Assembly (NCBI GenBank): GCA_944385365.1
Contig: CALWWW010000003.1
Span: forward strand, 62,001-126,000
DNA from: an uncultured Oscillospiraceae bacterium
GTDB taxonomy: Bacteria > Bacillota > Clostridia > Oscillospirales > Oscillospiraceae
Reading direction: 5' to 3'
DNA: 64,000 nucleotides
Within the stretch, counting starts at the first letter, position 1. Every line of letters begins with the position of its first letter. Made by a program: the position numbers and the translations under genes. A model generated the notes under the pieces. That model ran no database searches. It was not told the DNA's origin and saw only the letters and a list, made by a program, of their open reading frames with translations. Below are positions 50,201-58,419 of this stretch, one piece after another.

Positions 50201-50353
50201 TTACTTGTTCTCGCTGCTCTTCTCGCAGGGCTGATTGGCAACGCCGCAGGAAGTCTTGCAGGCAGACTGGCAGGAAGTCTGGCACTCGCCGCAGCCGCCG
50301 TTGTGAGCGCTCTGGGCCAGGTCACGGGTCTCCAGGGTCTGAATCCGATTCAT
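50201..50353 (-). CDS. SCIFF peptide (six cysteines in forty-five)
   Basis: This small gene encodes 50 residues and starts at ATG 50353 with AAAGGAGG 9 nt upstream. The peptide begins M-N-R-I-Q-T-L-E-T-R-D-L, a leader part, and then has six cysteines in a block reading G-G-C-G-E-C-Q-T-S-C-Q-S-A-C-K-T-S-C, with the sixth in Q-P-C-E-K. This matches the SCIFF family, universal in Clostridia and always beside its radical SAM maturase. The product is a thioether-bridged peptide of unknown cellular role. Confidence 0.95.
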   Translation of the reverse strand: MNRIQTLETRDLAQSAHNGGCGECQTSCQSACKTSCGVANQPCEKSSENK

Positions 50354-50511
50354 GGTAATGGGCCTCCTTTAATGAAAAAATACAGTGGCGGCTATGCCGC
50401 CCGGTAAACGATTCCATGGCGCGGCACAACTGTGTGCGCCCGTTTCCCTTTTATCTATTCAATCATAAATCCTTCCGTCTGTCAATTACAACCGTGTGGA
50501 TTTGTGAAATT
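50354..50511 (-). promoter_or_regulatory. Intergenic region upstream of the SCIFF gene
   Basis: It contains a consensus -35 TTGACA on the minus strand (50485-50480). Downstream of it the best -10 candidates are poor (TGAATA at 18 nt, or TATGAT at 12 nt), so the exact promoter is undecided. An AT-rich patch at 50450-50475 fits promoter DNA. Confidence 0.4.
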
Positions 50512-51945
50512 TTATTGTGTTTCCGCCACCAGAACTTGTTGGGGGGCCAGACCGCTGTCGCTGTGGAGCTGCACGCCGCTGGCGGTAACCTGCTGAAGCC
50601 TCTGGACAATGTCCCCAGTCAAGACCTCGCCGGGGACCACCAGGGGGATACCGGGCGGATAAATCCAAAGGCTTTCCGCCATGGTGCGGCCAACGGCTTC
50701 CGGTATGGGGAGAGAAACGGCGGGAAGCTGCCGGGCCTGGGCAATGGTATGCCGGACCGGGGGCAGGGGAGGTGTTGGAAGAATACCAAGGGTGTCGACG
50801 CTGTGACAGAGGTCATCCACTTCCAGCAAAACGGCGGCCAAGCGTTCCAATGTCTCCGCCGTATCACAGCAGCTGGTCATGGCCAGAACGCCCTGGGGGG
50901 CCGTCATCTCCGGTTCGATTCCCCGCTGCCGCAGCAGGGCGGTCAGTTGGGGGCCTGTCAGGTCTGTGCCGTGGGTACCGATGAACAGCTTTCCAGGGTC
51001 AAAGGCGAAGAAATCGGAATGGCGGCTGCAATGATCTGCCCCGTGACAGAGCACCCGCAGATGACGCAGCGATTCCAATCGCCGGTCCAGCTGCTGTAGA
51101 TTCCGGGCATAGTCATCAAATAACGTTTGCCCCTGGTGCTCCAGCAGCTTGAGACAGCGGTGAATGGAACCCATGAGCAGATAGGAGGGGCTGCTGGTTT
51201 GGAAAACGGCCAGAAAGTGGGCCAGCCGTTGGGGGTCCACCAGTTCACCCTGCACATGGGCCAGTGCCGTCTGGGTCAGACTGGGCAGCGTCTTGTGGAC
51301 GCTCTGAATGACCAGATCGGCCCCGGCTGTCACCGCGCCGCCGGAAAAAGCCGGATGAAAATAGAGATGGGCCCCGTGGGCCTCATCCACCAGCAGGGGA
51401 ACGCCCCGCCGGTGACAGACGGCGGCAATGGCGGCAATGTCGCTGATGACGCCCTCATAGGTGGGACTGGTGAGCACCACCAAACGGACGTCCGGGTGCT
51501 GGGCCAGAGCCGATTCCACCGCTTCGGGCGGCATGGACGCGGCCACCGCAAAGGACGGGTCCACCGGCGGCGTCAAGTAGAACGGCTCCAGATGCAGCAG
51601 TTCCACGGCGTGATAGACCGATTTGTGACAGCCACGGGCCATAAGAATCCGGCTGCCGAAGGGGGCCGCGGCGGCCATGGCCGCCAGAATGCCGCCGGAG
51701 GAACCGTTGACCAGATAGAAGGCACGGGCGGAACCATACAGCCGGGCGGCCAACTCCATGCCGTCTTTCAGAATCCCCTCGGCTTCGTGGAGATTGTCGA
51801 AGCCGTCGATTTCCGTAATGTCCAGCTGCCAGGGCAGTTCTTCGCCGCCCAGGGCGGTGCGCTTGTGGCCGGGCATGTGCATGGGCAGGAAACCGGCGGC
51901 ATCATATCGCGCCAGCCGTTCCAACAGATCATCGTACATTGCCAT
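50512..51945 (-). CDS. Orn/Lys/Arg decarboxylase family PLP enzyme (YaaO-like)
   Basis: The 477-residue fold-type I PLP protein shows P-M-H-M-P-G-H-K at the N-terminus, N-G-S-S-G-G-I-L-A, the D-E-A-H-G-A-H cofactor motif and the PLP lysine in S-V-H-K-T-L-P-S-L-T-Q. The C-terminal domain (about 370-477) contains Y-P-P-G-I-P-L-V-V-P-G-E, as in basic amino-acid decarboxylases. It lacks the wing domain of the inducible enterobacterial enzymes. Arginine, lysine or ornithine is the likely substrate; which one is not clear. It follows the C_GCAxxG_C_C gene by 2 nt. Confidence 0.9.
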   Translation of the reverse strand: MAMYDDLLERLARYDAAGFLPMHMPGHKRTALGGEELPWQLDITEIDGFDNLHEAEGILKDGMELAARLYGSARAFYLVNGSSGGILAAMAAAAPFGSRILMARGCHKSVYHAVELLHLEPFYLTPPVDPSFAVAASMPPEAVESALAQHPDVRLVVLTSPTYEGVISDIAAIAAVCHRRGVPLLVDEAHGAHLYFHPAFSGGAVTAGADLVIQSVHKTLPSLTQTALAHVQGELVDPQRLAHFLAVFQTSSPSYLLMGSIHRCLKLLEHQGQTLFDDYARNLQQLDRRLESLRHLRVLCHGADHCSRHSDFFAFDPGKLFIGTHGTDLTGPQLTALLRQRGIEPEMTAPQGVLAMTSCCDTAETLERLAAVLLEVDDLCHSVDTLGILPTPPLPPVRHTIAQARQLPAVSLPIPEAVGRTMAESLWIYPPGIPLVVPGEVLTGDIVQRLQQVTASGVQLHSDSGLAPQQVLVAETQ

Positions 51946-51947
51946 GG

Positions 51948-52400
51948 TCAGTCCCCGTGGGAGAAGATCAGCCGCTCCACAATGGCGGCGGCGTCACCAA
52001 TGCACCGTTCACAGGGACGGCTCTCATAATATTCCGCGGTCCGCTTGGCGGGGGTGGGACAGTCGGGCCCCTCCGACAAGCCCAGCAGGTCCCGGCAGAG
52101 AATGGTGCCGTGGATGGCGCGGAATTGGGCGGCAATCTCCTGGACCCTGGCATATTGGCGGGCCTTGGCCTCGTCGTCGGTGGGGGAGCTGTAGCCCTCC
52201 CGCAGCCCCAGAATCAGGAAGGAGGCGCTGAGGGCGCCGCAGACCTCCCGCAGCCGCCCCATGCCGCCGCCGAAGGACGAAGCCATGCGGGCGGCTTCGT
52301 CGTTTGTCAGCCCCAAATCCGGCGCAAAGGCCAGAAGTACCGATTGGGCGCAGTTGTAACCCTGGAGAAAATAGGCCTGTGCCTGTGATGCGTGATCCAT
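51948..52400 (-). CDS. C_GCAxxG_C_C family protein (putative redox protein)
   Basis: The 150-residue helical protein belongs to the family named for its cysteine spacing: Y-N-C-A-Q-S-V, the glycine-rich F-G-G-G-M-G-R-L-R-E-V-C-G-A, T-I-L-C-R-D-L, and two cysteines near the end (S-R-P-C-E-R-C). No function is established; a cluster or redox role is usually guessed. ATG 52400 has AAAGGAG 10 nt upstream. It is co-transcribed with the decarboxylase and divergent from the UPF0597 gene. Confidence 0.88.
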   Translation of the reverse strand: MDHASQAQAYFLQGYNCAQSVLLAFAPDLGLTNDEAARMASSFGGGMGRLREVCGALSASFLILGLREGYSSPTDDEAKARQYARVQEIAAQFRAIHGTILCRDLLGLSEGPDCPTPAKRTAEYYESRPCERCIGDAAAIVERLIFSHGD

Positions 52401-52523
52401 GGGGGAACCGCTCCTTTCATGCAAAACAGTATGGGATTAGGATACTGCCGGAACCGTACCGTGTCAAGGCGGGCATGTCCACAAAATTTCGCGGGGATGG
52501 TGGCTTTTTTTCACTGGAAATGG

Positions 52524-52529
52524 TATACT
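52524..52529 (+). promoter_or_regulatory. Extended -10 of the UPF0597 gene
   Basis: TATACT preceded by AATGG (TGn extended element); the -35 position is poor. The leader to the GTG start is about 90 nt. Confidence 0.4.
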
Positions 52530-52626
52530 ATGGATGAAACCCAGTGCACCGGACAAGCCCGACGGCTTGCTGTGTGCACATCACGCGGAAAGCGGTAATC
52601 ATCAGATAGATAAAGGAGTTTTTGCT

Positions 52627-53901
52627 GTGGAACAGACTATGTATGACTGTTTTGTTCGCATCCTGAAAAAAGAACTGGTTCCCGCATTGGGCTGCACAGA
52701 GCCCATCGCCCTGGCCTATGCCGCCGCCAAGGCGCGGCAGGTGTTGGGGGCTTTCCCGGAGCGGGTGGTCACCACCTGCAGCGGCAATATCATTAAAAAT
52801 GTCAAGGGCGTCGTGGTGCCCGCCACCGGTGGCCTCCGGGGCATTGAAGCGGCGACGCTCATCGGCGCTGTCGGCGGCGATCCCGAGCGGAAACTGGAGG
52901 TGCTCACCGGCGTCACCGACGAGGACCGGGCCAAGGTCCGCCAACTGCTGGAAGAGAAACTCTGCACCGTCAAGCTGTCGGACAGCAATGCCAAGCTCCA
53001 TATCATTGTGGAGATGACGGCGGGAGACGACACGGCCCTGGTGGAGATTCTCCACAGCCATACCAATATCGTTCGGATTGAGAAAAACGGCGAACTCCTG
53101 TTCCGCCAGAGCGGGGAGGAGGAAGCGCCGACGGAGGAGGACCCGGATTATGCCCTGCTGGACCTGGAGCATATTCTGGAGTTTGCCGAAACGGTGCAGA
53201 TTGAAGACGTCCGGGAGGTCCTGGACCGGCAGATTCAGTACAATTTGAAAATTGCCGAAGCCGGTCTGTCCGGCACCTACGGCGGCAATGTGGGCAAGAC
53301 GCTGCGGGAGGCTTACGGCGACAGCTTCGACGTCATGGCGCGGGCGCTGCCTGCCGCCGGGTCCGATGCCAGAATGAGCGGCTGTGAGCTGCCGGTGGTC
53401 ATCAACTGCGGCAGCGGCAACCAGGGCATGACGGCGTCGCTGCCGGTCATTGCCTGTGCCAAGGAGCTGGGCGTCAGCGATGAAAAACGGTATCGGGCCC
53501 TGTGCGTCTCCAATTTGACAGCGGTCTATCAGAAACGGGATATCGGACGACTGTCGGCCTATTGCGGCGCGGTCAGTGCCGCCGCCGGCGCCGGTGTGGG
53601 CATGATGTATCTGCGGGGCGGCAGTCTGGAGGACCTGGCCAATGTGCTCACCTGCACCCTGGCCGATGTGGGCGGTATCCTCTGTGACGGCGCAAAATCC
53701 TCCTGTGCCGCCAAAATCGCCTCTTCCGTGGAGGCGGCGCTGCTGGCCATCCGCATGACGGAGAAGCGGCGGGGCTTCGGCAGCGGCGAGGGCTTTATCA
53801 AGGACACCATTGGTGAGACGGTGGCGGCTATTTCCACCATTGCCCGGGAGGGGATGCAGGTCACCGACGAGGTGATTCTCGACGTGATGATCAACCGCTG
53901 A
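52627..53901 (+). CDS. UPF0597 family L-cysteine desulfidase / L-serine dehydratase-like enzyme
   Basis: The 424-residue protein resembles CdsB/YhaM: A-L-G-C-T-E-P-I-A-L-A-Y near residue 20, S-G-N-I-I-K-N, the G-S-G-N-Q-G-M loop near residue 265, and cysteines in S-G-C-E-L, I-N-C-G, Y-C-G-A and C-D-G-A-K-S-S-C that would bind an Fe-S cluster. Related enzymes split L-cysteine into pyruvate, ammonia and sulfide, or deaminate serine. The start is GTG 52627 with AAAGGAG 8 nt upstream; earlier in-frame codons lack a site. It is monocistronic. Confidence 0.9.
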   Translation: MEQTMYDCFVRILKKELVPALGCTEPIALAYAAAKARQVLGAFPERVVTTCSGNIIKNVKGVVVPATGGLRGIEAATLIGAVGGDPERKLEVLTGVTDEDRAKVRQLLEEKLCTVKLSDSNAKLHIIVEMTAGDDTALVEILHSHTNIVRIEKNGELLFRQSGEEEAPTEEDPDYALLDLEHILEFAETVQIEDVREVLDRQIQYNLKIAEAGLSGTYGGNVGKTLREAYGDSFDVMARALPAAGSDARMSGCELPVVINCGSGNQGMTASLPVIACAKELGVSDEKRYRALCVSNLTAVYQKRDIGRLSAYCGAVSAAAGAGVGMMYLRGGSLEDLANVLTCTLADVGGILCDGAKSSCAAKIASSVEAALLAIRMTEKRRGFGSGEGFIKDTIGETVAAISTIAREGMQVTDEVILDVMINR

Positions 53902-53928
53902 GACGGCCCGGCGCCTCCAGGTTCCCCC

Positions 53929-53957
53929 TTGTAAACTGTGTGGATTTGTGCTATCCT
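53929..53957 (+). promoter_or_regulatory. Promoter of the DtxR-family gene
   Basis: TTGTAA, a 17-nt spacer and TATCCT preceded by TGC (extended -10). Confidence 0.6.
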
Positions 53958-53993
53958 AAGGAAAATGCCTGTCAAAGAGGTGCCGATACATTG

Positions 53994-54392
53994 ATGAAAA
54001 TATACGAATCTGCGGAGGATTATCTGGAGGCGATTCTGGTGCTCCGGGAGCGCATCGGCCTGGTCCGCTCCATCGACGTGGTCAACGAGCTGGGGTATTC
54101 CAAGCCCAGCGTCAGCGTGGCCATGAAGAAACTCCGGGAGAACGGCTATGTGGTGGTGGACGGCGAAGGCCATATCCGTCTGACCGAGGAAGGCGAGGCC
54201 ATCGCCAGCCGCGTCTACAGCAGACACCGGCTGCTGACCCAGTTTTTTATCCGGCTGGGCGTGTCGCCGGAAGTGGCGGCAGCCGATGCCTGTAAAATTG
54301 AGCACGATCTCAGCGAAGAGACCTTCGAGAAGATCAAAGCCCATGCGCAGCAGCATGGGGGTGTGTTTGAAACTGAAAAACCGGAAACATGA
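53994..54392 (+). CDS. DtxR/MntR-family metal-dependent transcriptional regulator
   Basis: The 132-residue protein has an N-terminal winged helix (E-S-A-E-D-Y-L-E-A-I-L, S-K-P-S-V-S-V-A-M-K-K-L-R-E-N-G-Y-V) and a dimerisation/metal domain (G-E-A-I-A-S-R-V-Y-S-R-H-R-L-L-T-Q-F-F, D-A-C-K-I-E-H-D-L-S-E-E). It has no SH3 domain, so it is the MntR-sized form. It probably represses metal uptake with Mn or Fe bound. ATG 53994 matches the family start; TTG 53991 lies nearer the GAGGTG site. A nested terminator follows. Confidence 0.93.
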   Translation: MKIYESAEDYLEAILVLRERIGLVRSIDVVNELGYSKPSVSVAMKKLRENGYVVVDGEGHIRLTEEGEAIASRVYSRHRLLTQFFIRLGVSPEVAAADACKIEHDLSEETFEKIKAHAQQHGGVFETEKPET

Positions 54393-54401
54393 ATCCGGCA
54401 G

Positions 54402-54448
54402 AATGCCCGAAATACGCGGTGGTTCCACTGCGGGTTTCGGGCATTTTT
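54402..54448 (+). terminator. Terminator of the DtxR-family gene
   Basis: The outer stem AATGCCCGAAA/TTTCGGGCATT with a nested CGCGGTGG/CCACTGCG hairpin is followed by a TTTTT run. Confidence 0.85.
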
Positions 54449-54828
54449 GCATAGGAACGATGGAACGAAAATTGTGCAACTTCAATAATAGCCATGGAGA
54501 GAAATCAAGCACAATGACAGATTTTCAAAATGTCAATGGATTATTTCGGATTTCCATAAAGATGATTTCAGAAAAAAAGTTTTGGTAATCACGATTATTT
54601 TTCAAAAATTACTGATTTTTACCGGAGATTCGGAGACGTTGTATAGAACGACGAATATTCGGGCAAAAATGGGCCGGATTTTATACAAATATAAATGTAT
54701 CGATAGTTGTATACTGAAAAATGCAGTGTTATAATAAGGAAAAGAATCCGGTGAACGGAACGCCGTATGCGCCGGGTCCTTTGTTGGATTAGTGTGTATT
54801 ATTTTGAATGATTGCGAGGGTACTATTT
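54449..54828 (+). promoter_or_regulatory. AT-rich regulatory region upstream of the malate/fumarate-Hdr-Flx operon
   Basis: This 380-base region without a gene is strikingly AT-rich compared with its surroundings. It holds the promoter TTGTAT (54707-54712), a 17-nt spacer and TATAAT (54730-54735, with TGT extension). The inverted repeat TATACAA (54682-54688)/TTGTATA (54707-54713) overlaps the -35, and TTGTGC (54473-54478)/GCACAA (about 54509-54514) form a wider inverted pair. The leader of about 90 nt contains a GC-rich stretch (CGGAACGCCGTATGCGCCGGGTCC). No known riboswitch was recognised. Confidence 0.6.
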
Positions 54829-55773
54829 ATGAGAAAAATCACTATCATCGGCGCAGGCAGCGTGGGTTCCGCCATTGCCAACAATATGATGACCATGGGT
54901 ATCGCCACGGAGATTCTTATGATTGACGTCAACAAGCCCAAGGCCTTTGGCGAGGCGCTGGACGTGTATCAGGGCGTTACGTTCTGCGCTCCGGCCATCG
55001 TCCGCAGCGGTGAATATGCCGATGCCAAGGATTCCGACATCGTGATCATCACCTCCGGCATTGCCAGAAAGCCCGGCCAGACCCGTCTGGAGCTGGCGCA
55101 GACCAACGTCAACATCCTCAAGGATATCGCGCCCCAGATCGTGGCCGCGGCTCCCAACGCCATCTATATTATTGTTTCCAACCCCGTGGACGTGATGACC
55201 TATGTGTTCCACAAGATTTCCGGTGTGCCGGAGAGCCACATCATCGGTTCCGGCACCGTGCTGGATACGGCCCGCCTGCAGTCCGAGCTGGCCCGCCGTT
55301 TCCACATCAATCCCCAGAACGTCCACGCCAGCGTCTACGGCGAGCACGGCGACTCCTCGTTCGTGCCCTGGTCCCTGGCCACCATCACCAATATCCACAT
55401 CGACTCCTATAAGGACTGCTGCCCCGAGCCCGAGCACATCAAGTGGGAGCAGAACTATGAGGAACTGGAGGAGTTTGTCCGCACCTCCGGCGGCAAGGTC
55501 ATCAAGTCCAAGGGCGCCACGTTCTACGCTGTGGCCATTTCCGTGTGCCACATCTGCAAGTGCATTGCCAACGGTTCCGGCACGGCCCTGACCGTTTCCA
55601 CCCTGATGCACGGCGAATACGGCGTGGACGATGTGTGCCTGAGCACTCTGGCCCTGGTGGACGCCAACGGCGTTCGCGGCAAGATCCTCAGCAAGCTGAC
55701 CCCCGAGGAGGAGGCCAAGCTGCAGAACAGCGCCAATAAGCTGAAGGAAGTCATCCACAACATCGAGATCTGA
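54829..55773 (+). CDS. Malate/lactate dehydrogenase family protein, likely malate dehydrogenase
   Basis: The 314-residue NAD enzyme has the LDH fold: G-A-G-S-V-G-S at residue 8, acidic D33 after the second strand (NAD preference), the catalytic triad region V-L-D-T-A-R and G-E-H-G-D-S. By overall sequence it looks like L-lactate dehydrogenase, but the specificity loop reads G-I-A-R-K-P-G-Q-T-R, with Arg (R80) where lactate dehydrogenases have Gln (Q102 in standard numbering). That residue defines malate dehydrogenases. Together with the next gene, fumarase, this favours oxaloacetate/malate as substrate. GAGGG precedes ATG 54829. Confidence 0.88.
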   Translation: MRKITIIGAGSVGSAIANNMMTMGIATEILMIDVNKPKAFGEALDVYQGVTFCAPAIVRSGEYADAKDSDIVIITSGIARKPGQTRLELAQTNVNILKDIAPQIVAAAPNAIYIIVSNPVDVMTYVFHKISGVPESHIIGSGTVLDTARLQSELARRFHINPQNVHASVYGEHGDSSFVPWSLATITNIHIDSYKDCCPEPEHIKWEQNYEELEEFVRTSGGKVIKSKGATFYAVAISVCHICKCIANGSGTALTVSTLMHGEYGVDDVCLSTLALVDANGVRGKILSKLTPEEEAKLQNSANKLKEVIHNIEI

Positions 55774-55819
55774 TGCGCGGCCCTGGGGCGGCGACTGACG
55801 ACGAGAAAGGAGAACACAG

Positions 55820-57196
<1,377 letters not shown>

Positions 57197-57215
57197 GAGG
57201 AAGGAAAGACAGACT

Positions 57216-57995
57216 ATGGTTTTTAGCTATTTCCCCGGGTGCACGTTGAAGACCAAGGCCAAGGACCTGGACCTCTATACGAGAAAGTCCGCCGAGGCCT
57301 TGGGCATCACCCTGGAAGAATTGCCGGATTGGCAGTGCTGCGGCGCGGTCTATCCCCAGGCAAAAGATGAGATTGCAACCAAGCTGTCGTCCATTCGGTC
57401 CCTGGCTTCGGCCAGGGACTTGGGCTACAGTCTGGTCACGGTATGTTCCGCGTGCCATCATGTGATCAAGCGCGTGAACCACGACATGCAGACCGACGAG
57501 GACATTGTCCTCCGGGCCAACAACTATTTGCAGCTGGACACCCCCTACCATGGGGAAACCAAGGTCCTGCACTATCTGGAAGTTCTGCGGGACGAACTGG
57601 GTTTCGACGAACTGGCCAAGCGGGTCAAGAACCCCCTGACGGGCCGGAAGATCGGCGCCTATTACGGCTGCCTGCTGCTGCGTCCCAGCGGCGAGATGCA
57701 GTTTGACAACCCCGAGAAGCCCACCATTCTGGAGGACTTCATCCGGGCCATCGGCGCGGAGCCGGTGATCTATGCCAACCGCAACGAGTGCTGCGGCGGC
57801 TATATTACTTTGGAGAACAAGCCCCTGGCTGTGAAAAAAGCCAGCGCCGTGACGGCGTCGGCCAAGGCCAACGGAGCAGAATGTCTCATAACGGCATGTC
57901 CTCTGTGTCTCTACAATCTGAAAGAGAACGCCGAGGGGGATATGCCCGTCTATTACTTCACCGAGTTGCTGGCCGAAGCACTCGGCGTGAAATGA
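57216..57995 (+). CDS. hdrB: Heterodisulfide reductase subunit B-like protein (HdrB)
   Basis: The 259-residue protein has two complete CCG domains: C9, C41-C42 and C77-x2-C80 in the first half; a second set in Y-G-C-L-L-L, E-C-C-G-G and A-C-P-L-C in the second half. In methanogen HdrB these bind the noncubane 4Fe-4S clusters that reduce the CoM-S-S-CoB disulfide. No such disulfide exists in Clostridia, so the true acceptor is unknown. It starts 20 nt after fumC, with AAGGA upstream, and is followed by hdrC and hdrA. Confidence 0.93.
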   Translation: MVFSYFPGCTLKTKAKDLDLYTRKSAEALGITLEELPDWQCCGAVYPQAKDEIATKLSSIRSLASARDLGYSLVTVCSACHHVIKRVNHDMQTDEDIVLRANNYLQLDTPYHGETKVLHYLEVLRDELGFDELAKRVKNPLTGRKIGAYYGCLLLRPSGEMQFDNPEKPTILEDFIRAIGAEPVIYANRNECCGGYITLENKPLAVKKASAVTASAKANGAECLITACPLCLYNLKENAEGDMPVYYFTELLAEALGVK

Positions 57996-58008
57996 AGGAG
58001 GTGGCGTC

Positions 58009-58404
58009 ATGCAGAAGAATCAGGAACTGGAGTTGACCGCCACCATCAAACGCATCAGCGGCGTCAACCCAAGGCTGTGCATGAAGTGCGGCAAATGTTC
58101 CGCCACCTGCCCGGCCTTTGACGAAATGGACTACCATCCCCATCAGTTTGTCGATCTGGTCGATAAGGGCCAGATTGAAAAGCTGATGAACTCCAAGGGC
58201 ATCTGGAATTGTCTTTCCTGCTTTGCCTGTCTGGAGCGCTGTCCGAGAATGGTGGAGCCTGCCAAGCTCATTGAGGCCGTCCGTCTGGCGGTGATCCGTC
58301 AGCAGGGCCAGAACCATCTCAAACCCGAACAGATCCCGGACTTCCTCGATGAGAACCTGCCCCAGCAGGCCATCACCAGTGCGTTCCGGAAATACGCGAA
58401 GTAA
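58009..58404 (+). CDS. hdrC: Heterodisulfide reductase subunit C-like ferredoxin (HdrC)
   Basis: This 131-residue protein carries two 4Fe-4S sites: C-M-K-C-G-K-C-S-A-T-C-P (about 24-35) and C-L-S-C-F-A-C-L-E-R-C-P (about 68-79). It wires electrons from HdrA to the HdrB active site. The length is shorter than many archaeal HdrC but both clusters are complete. A strong AAGGAGGT precedes the ATG, 13 nt after hdrB. Confidence 0.93.
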   Translation: MQKNQELELTATIKRISGVNPRLCMKCGKCSATCPAFDEMDYHPHQFVDLVDKGQIEKLMNSKGIWNCLSCFACLERCPRMVEPAKLIEAVRLAVIRQQGQNHLKPEQIPDFLDENLPQQAITSAFRKYAK

Positions 58405-58419
58405 GGGGAGGACAACGGA

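Noticed and set aside
54682..54713. Possible Rex (NADH-sensing) operator in the 54.8-kb promoter
   Set aside because: The arms TATACAA/TTGTATA are 18 nt apart and do not match the TTGTGAA-N4-TTCACAA layout, so I do not name Rex.
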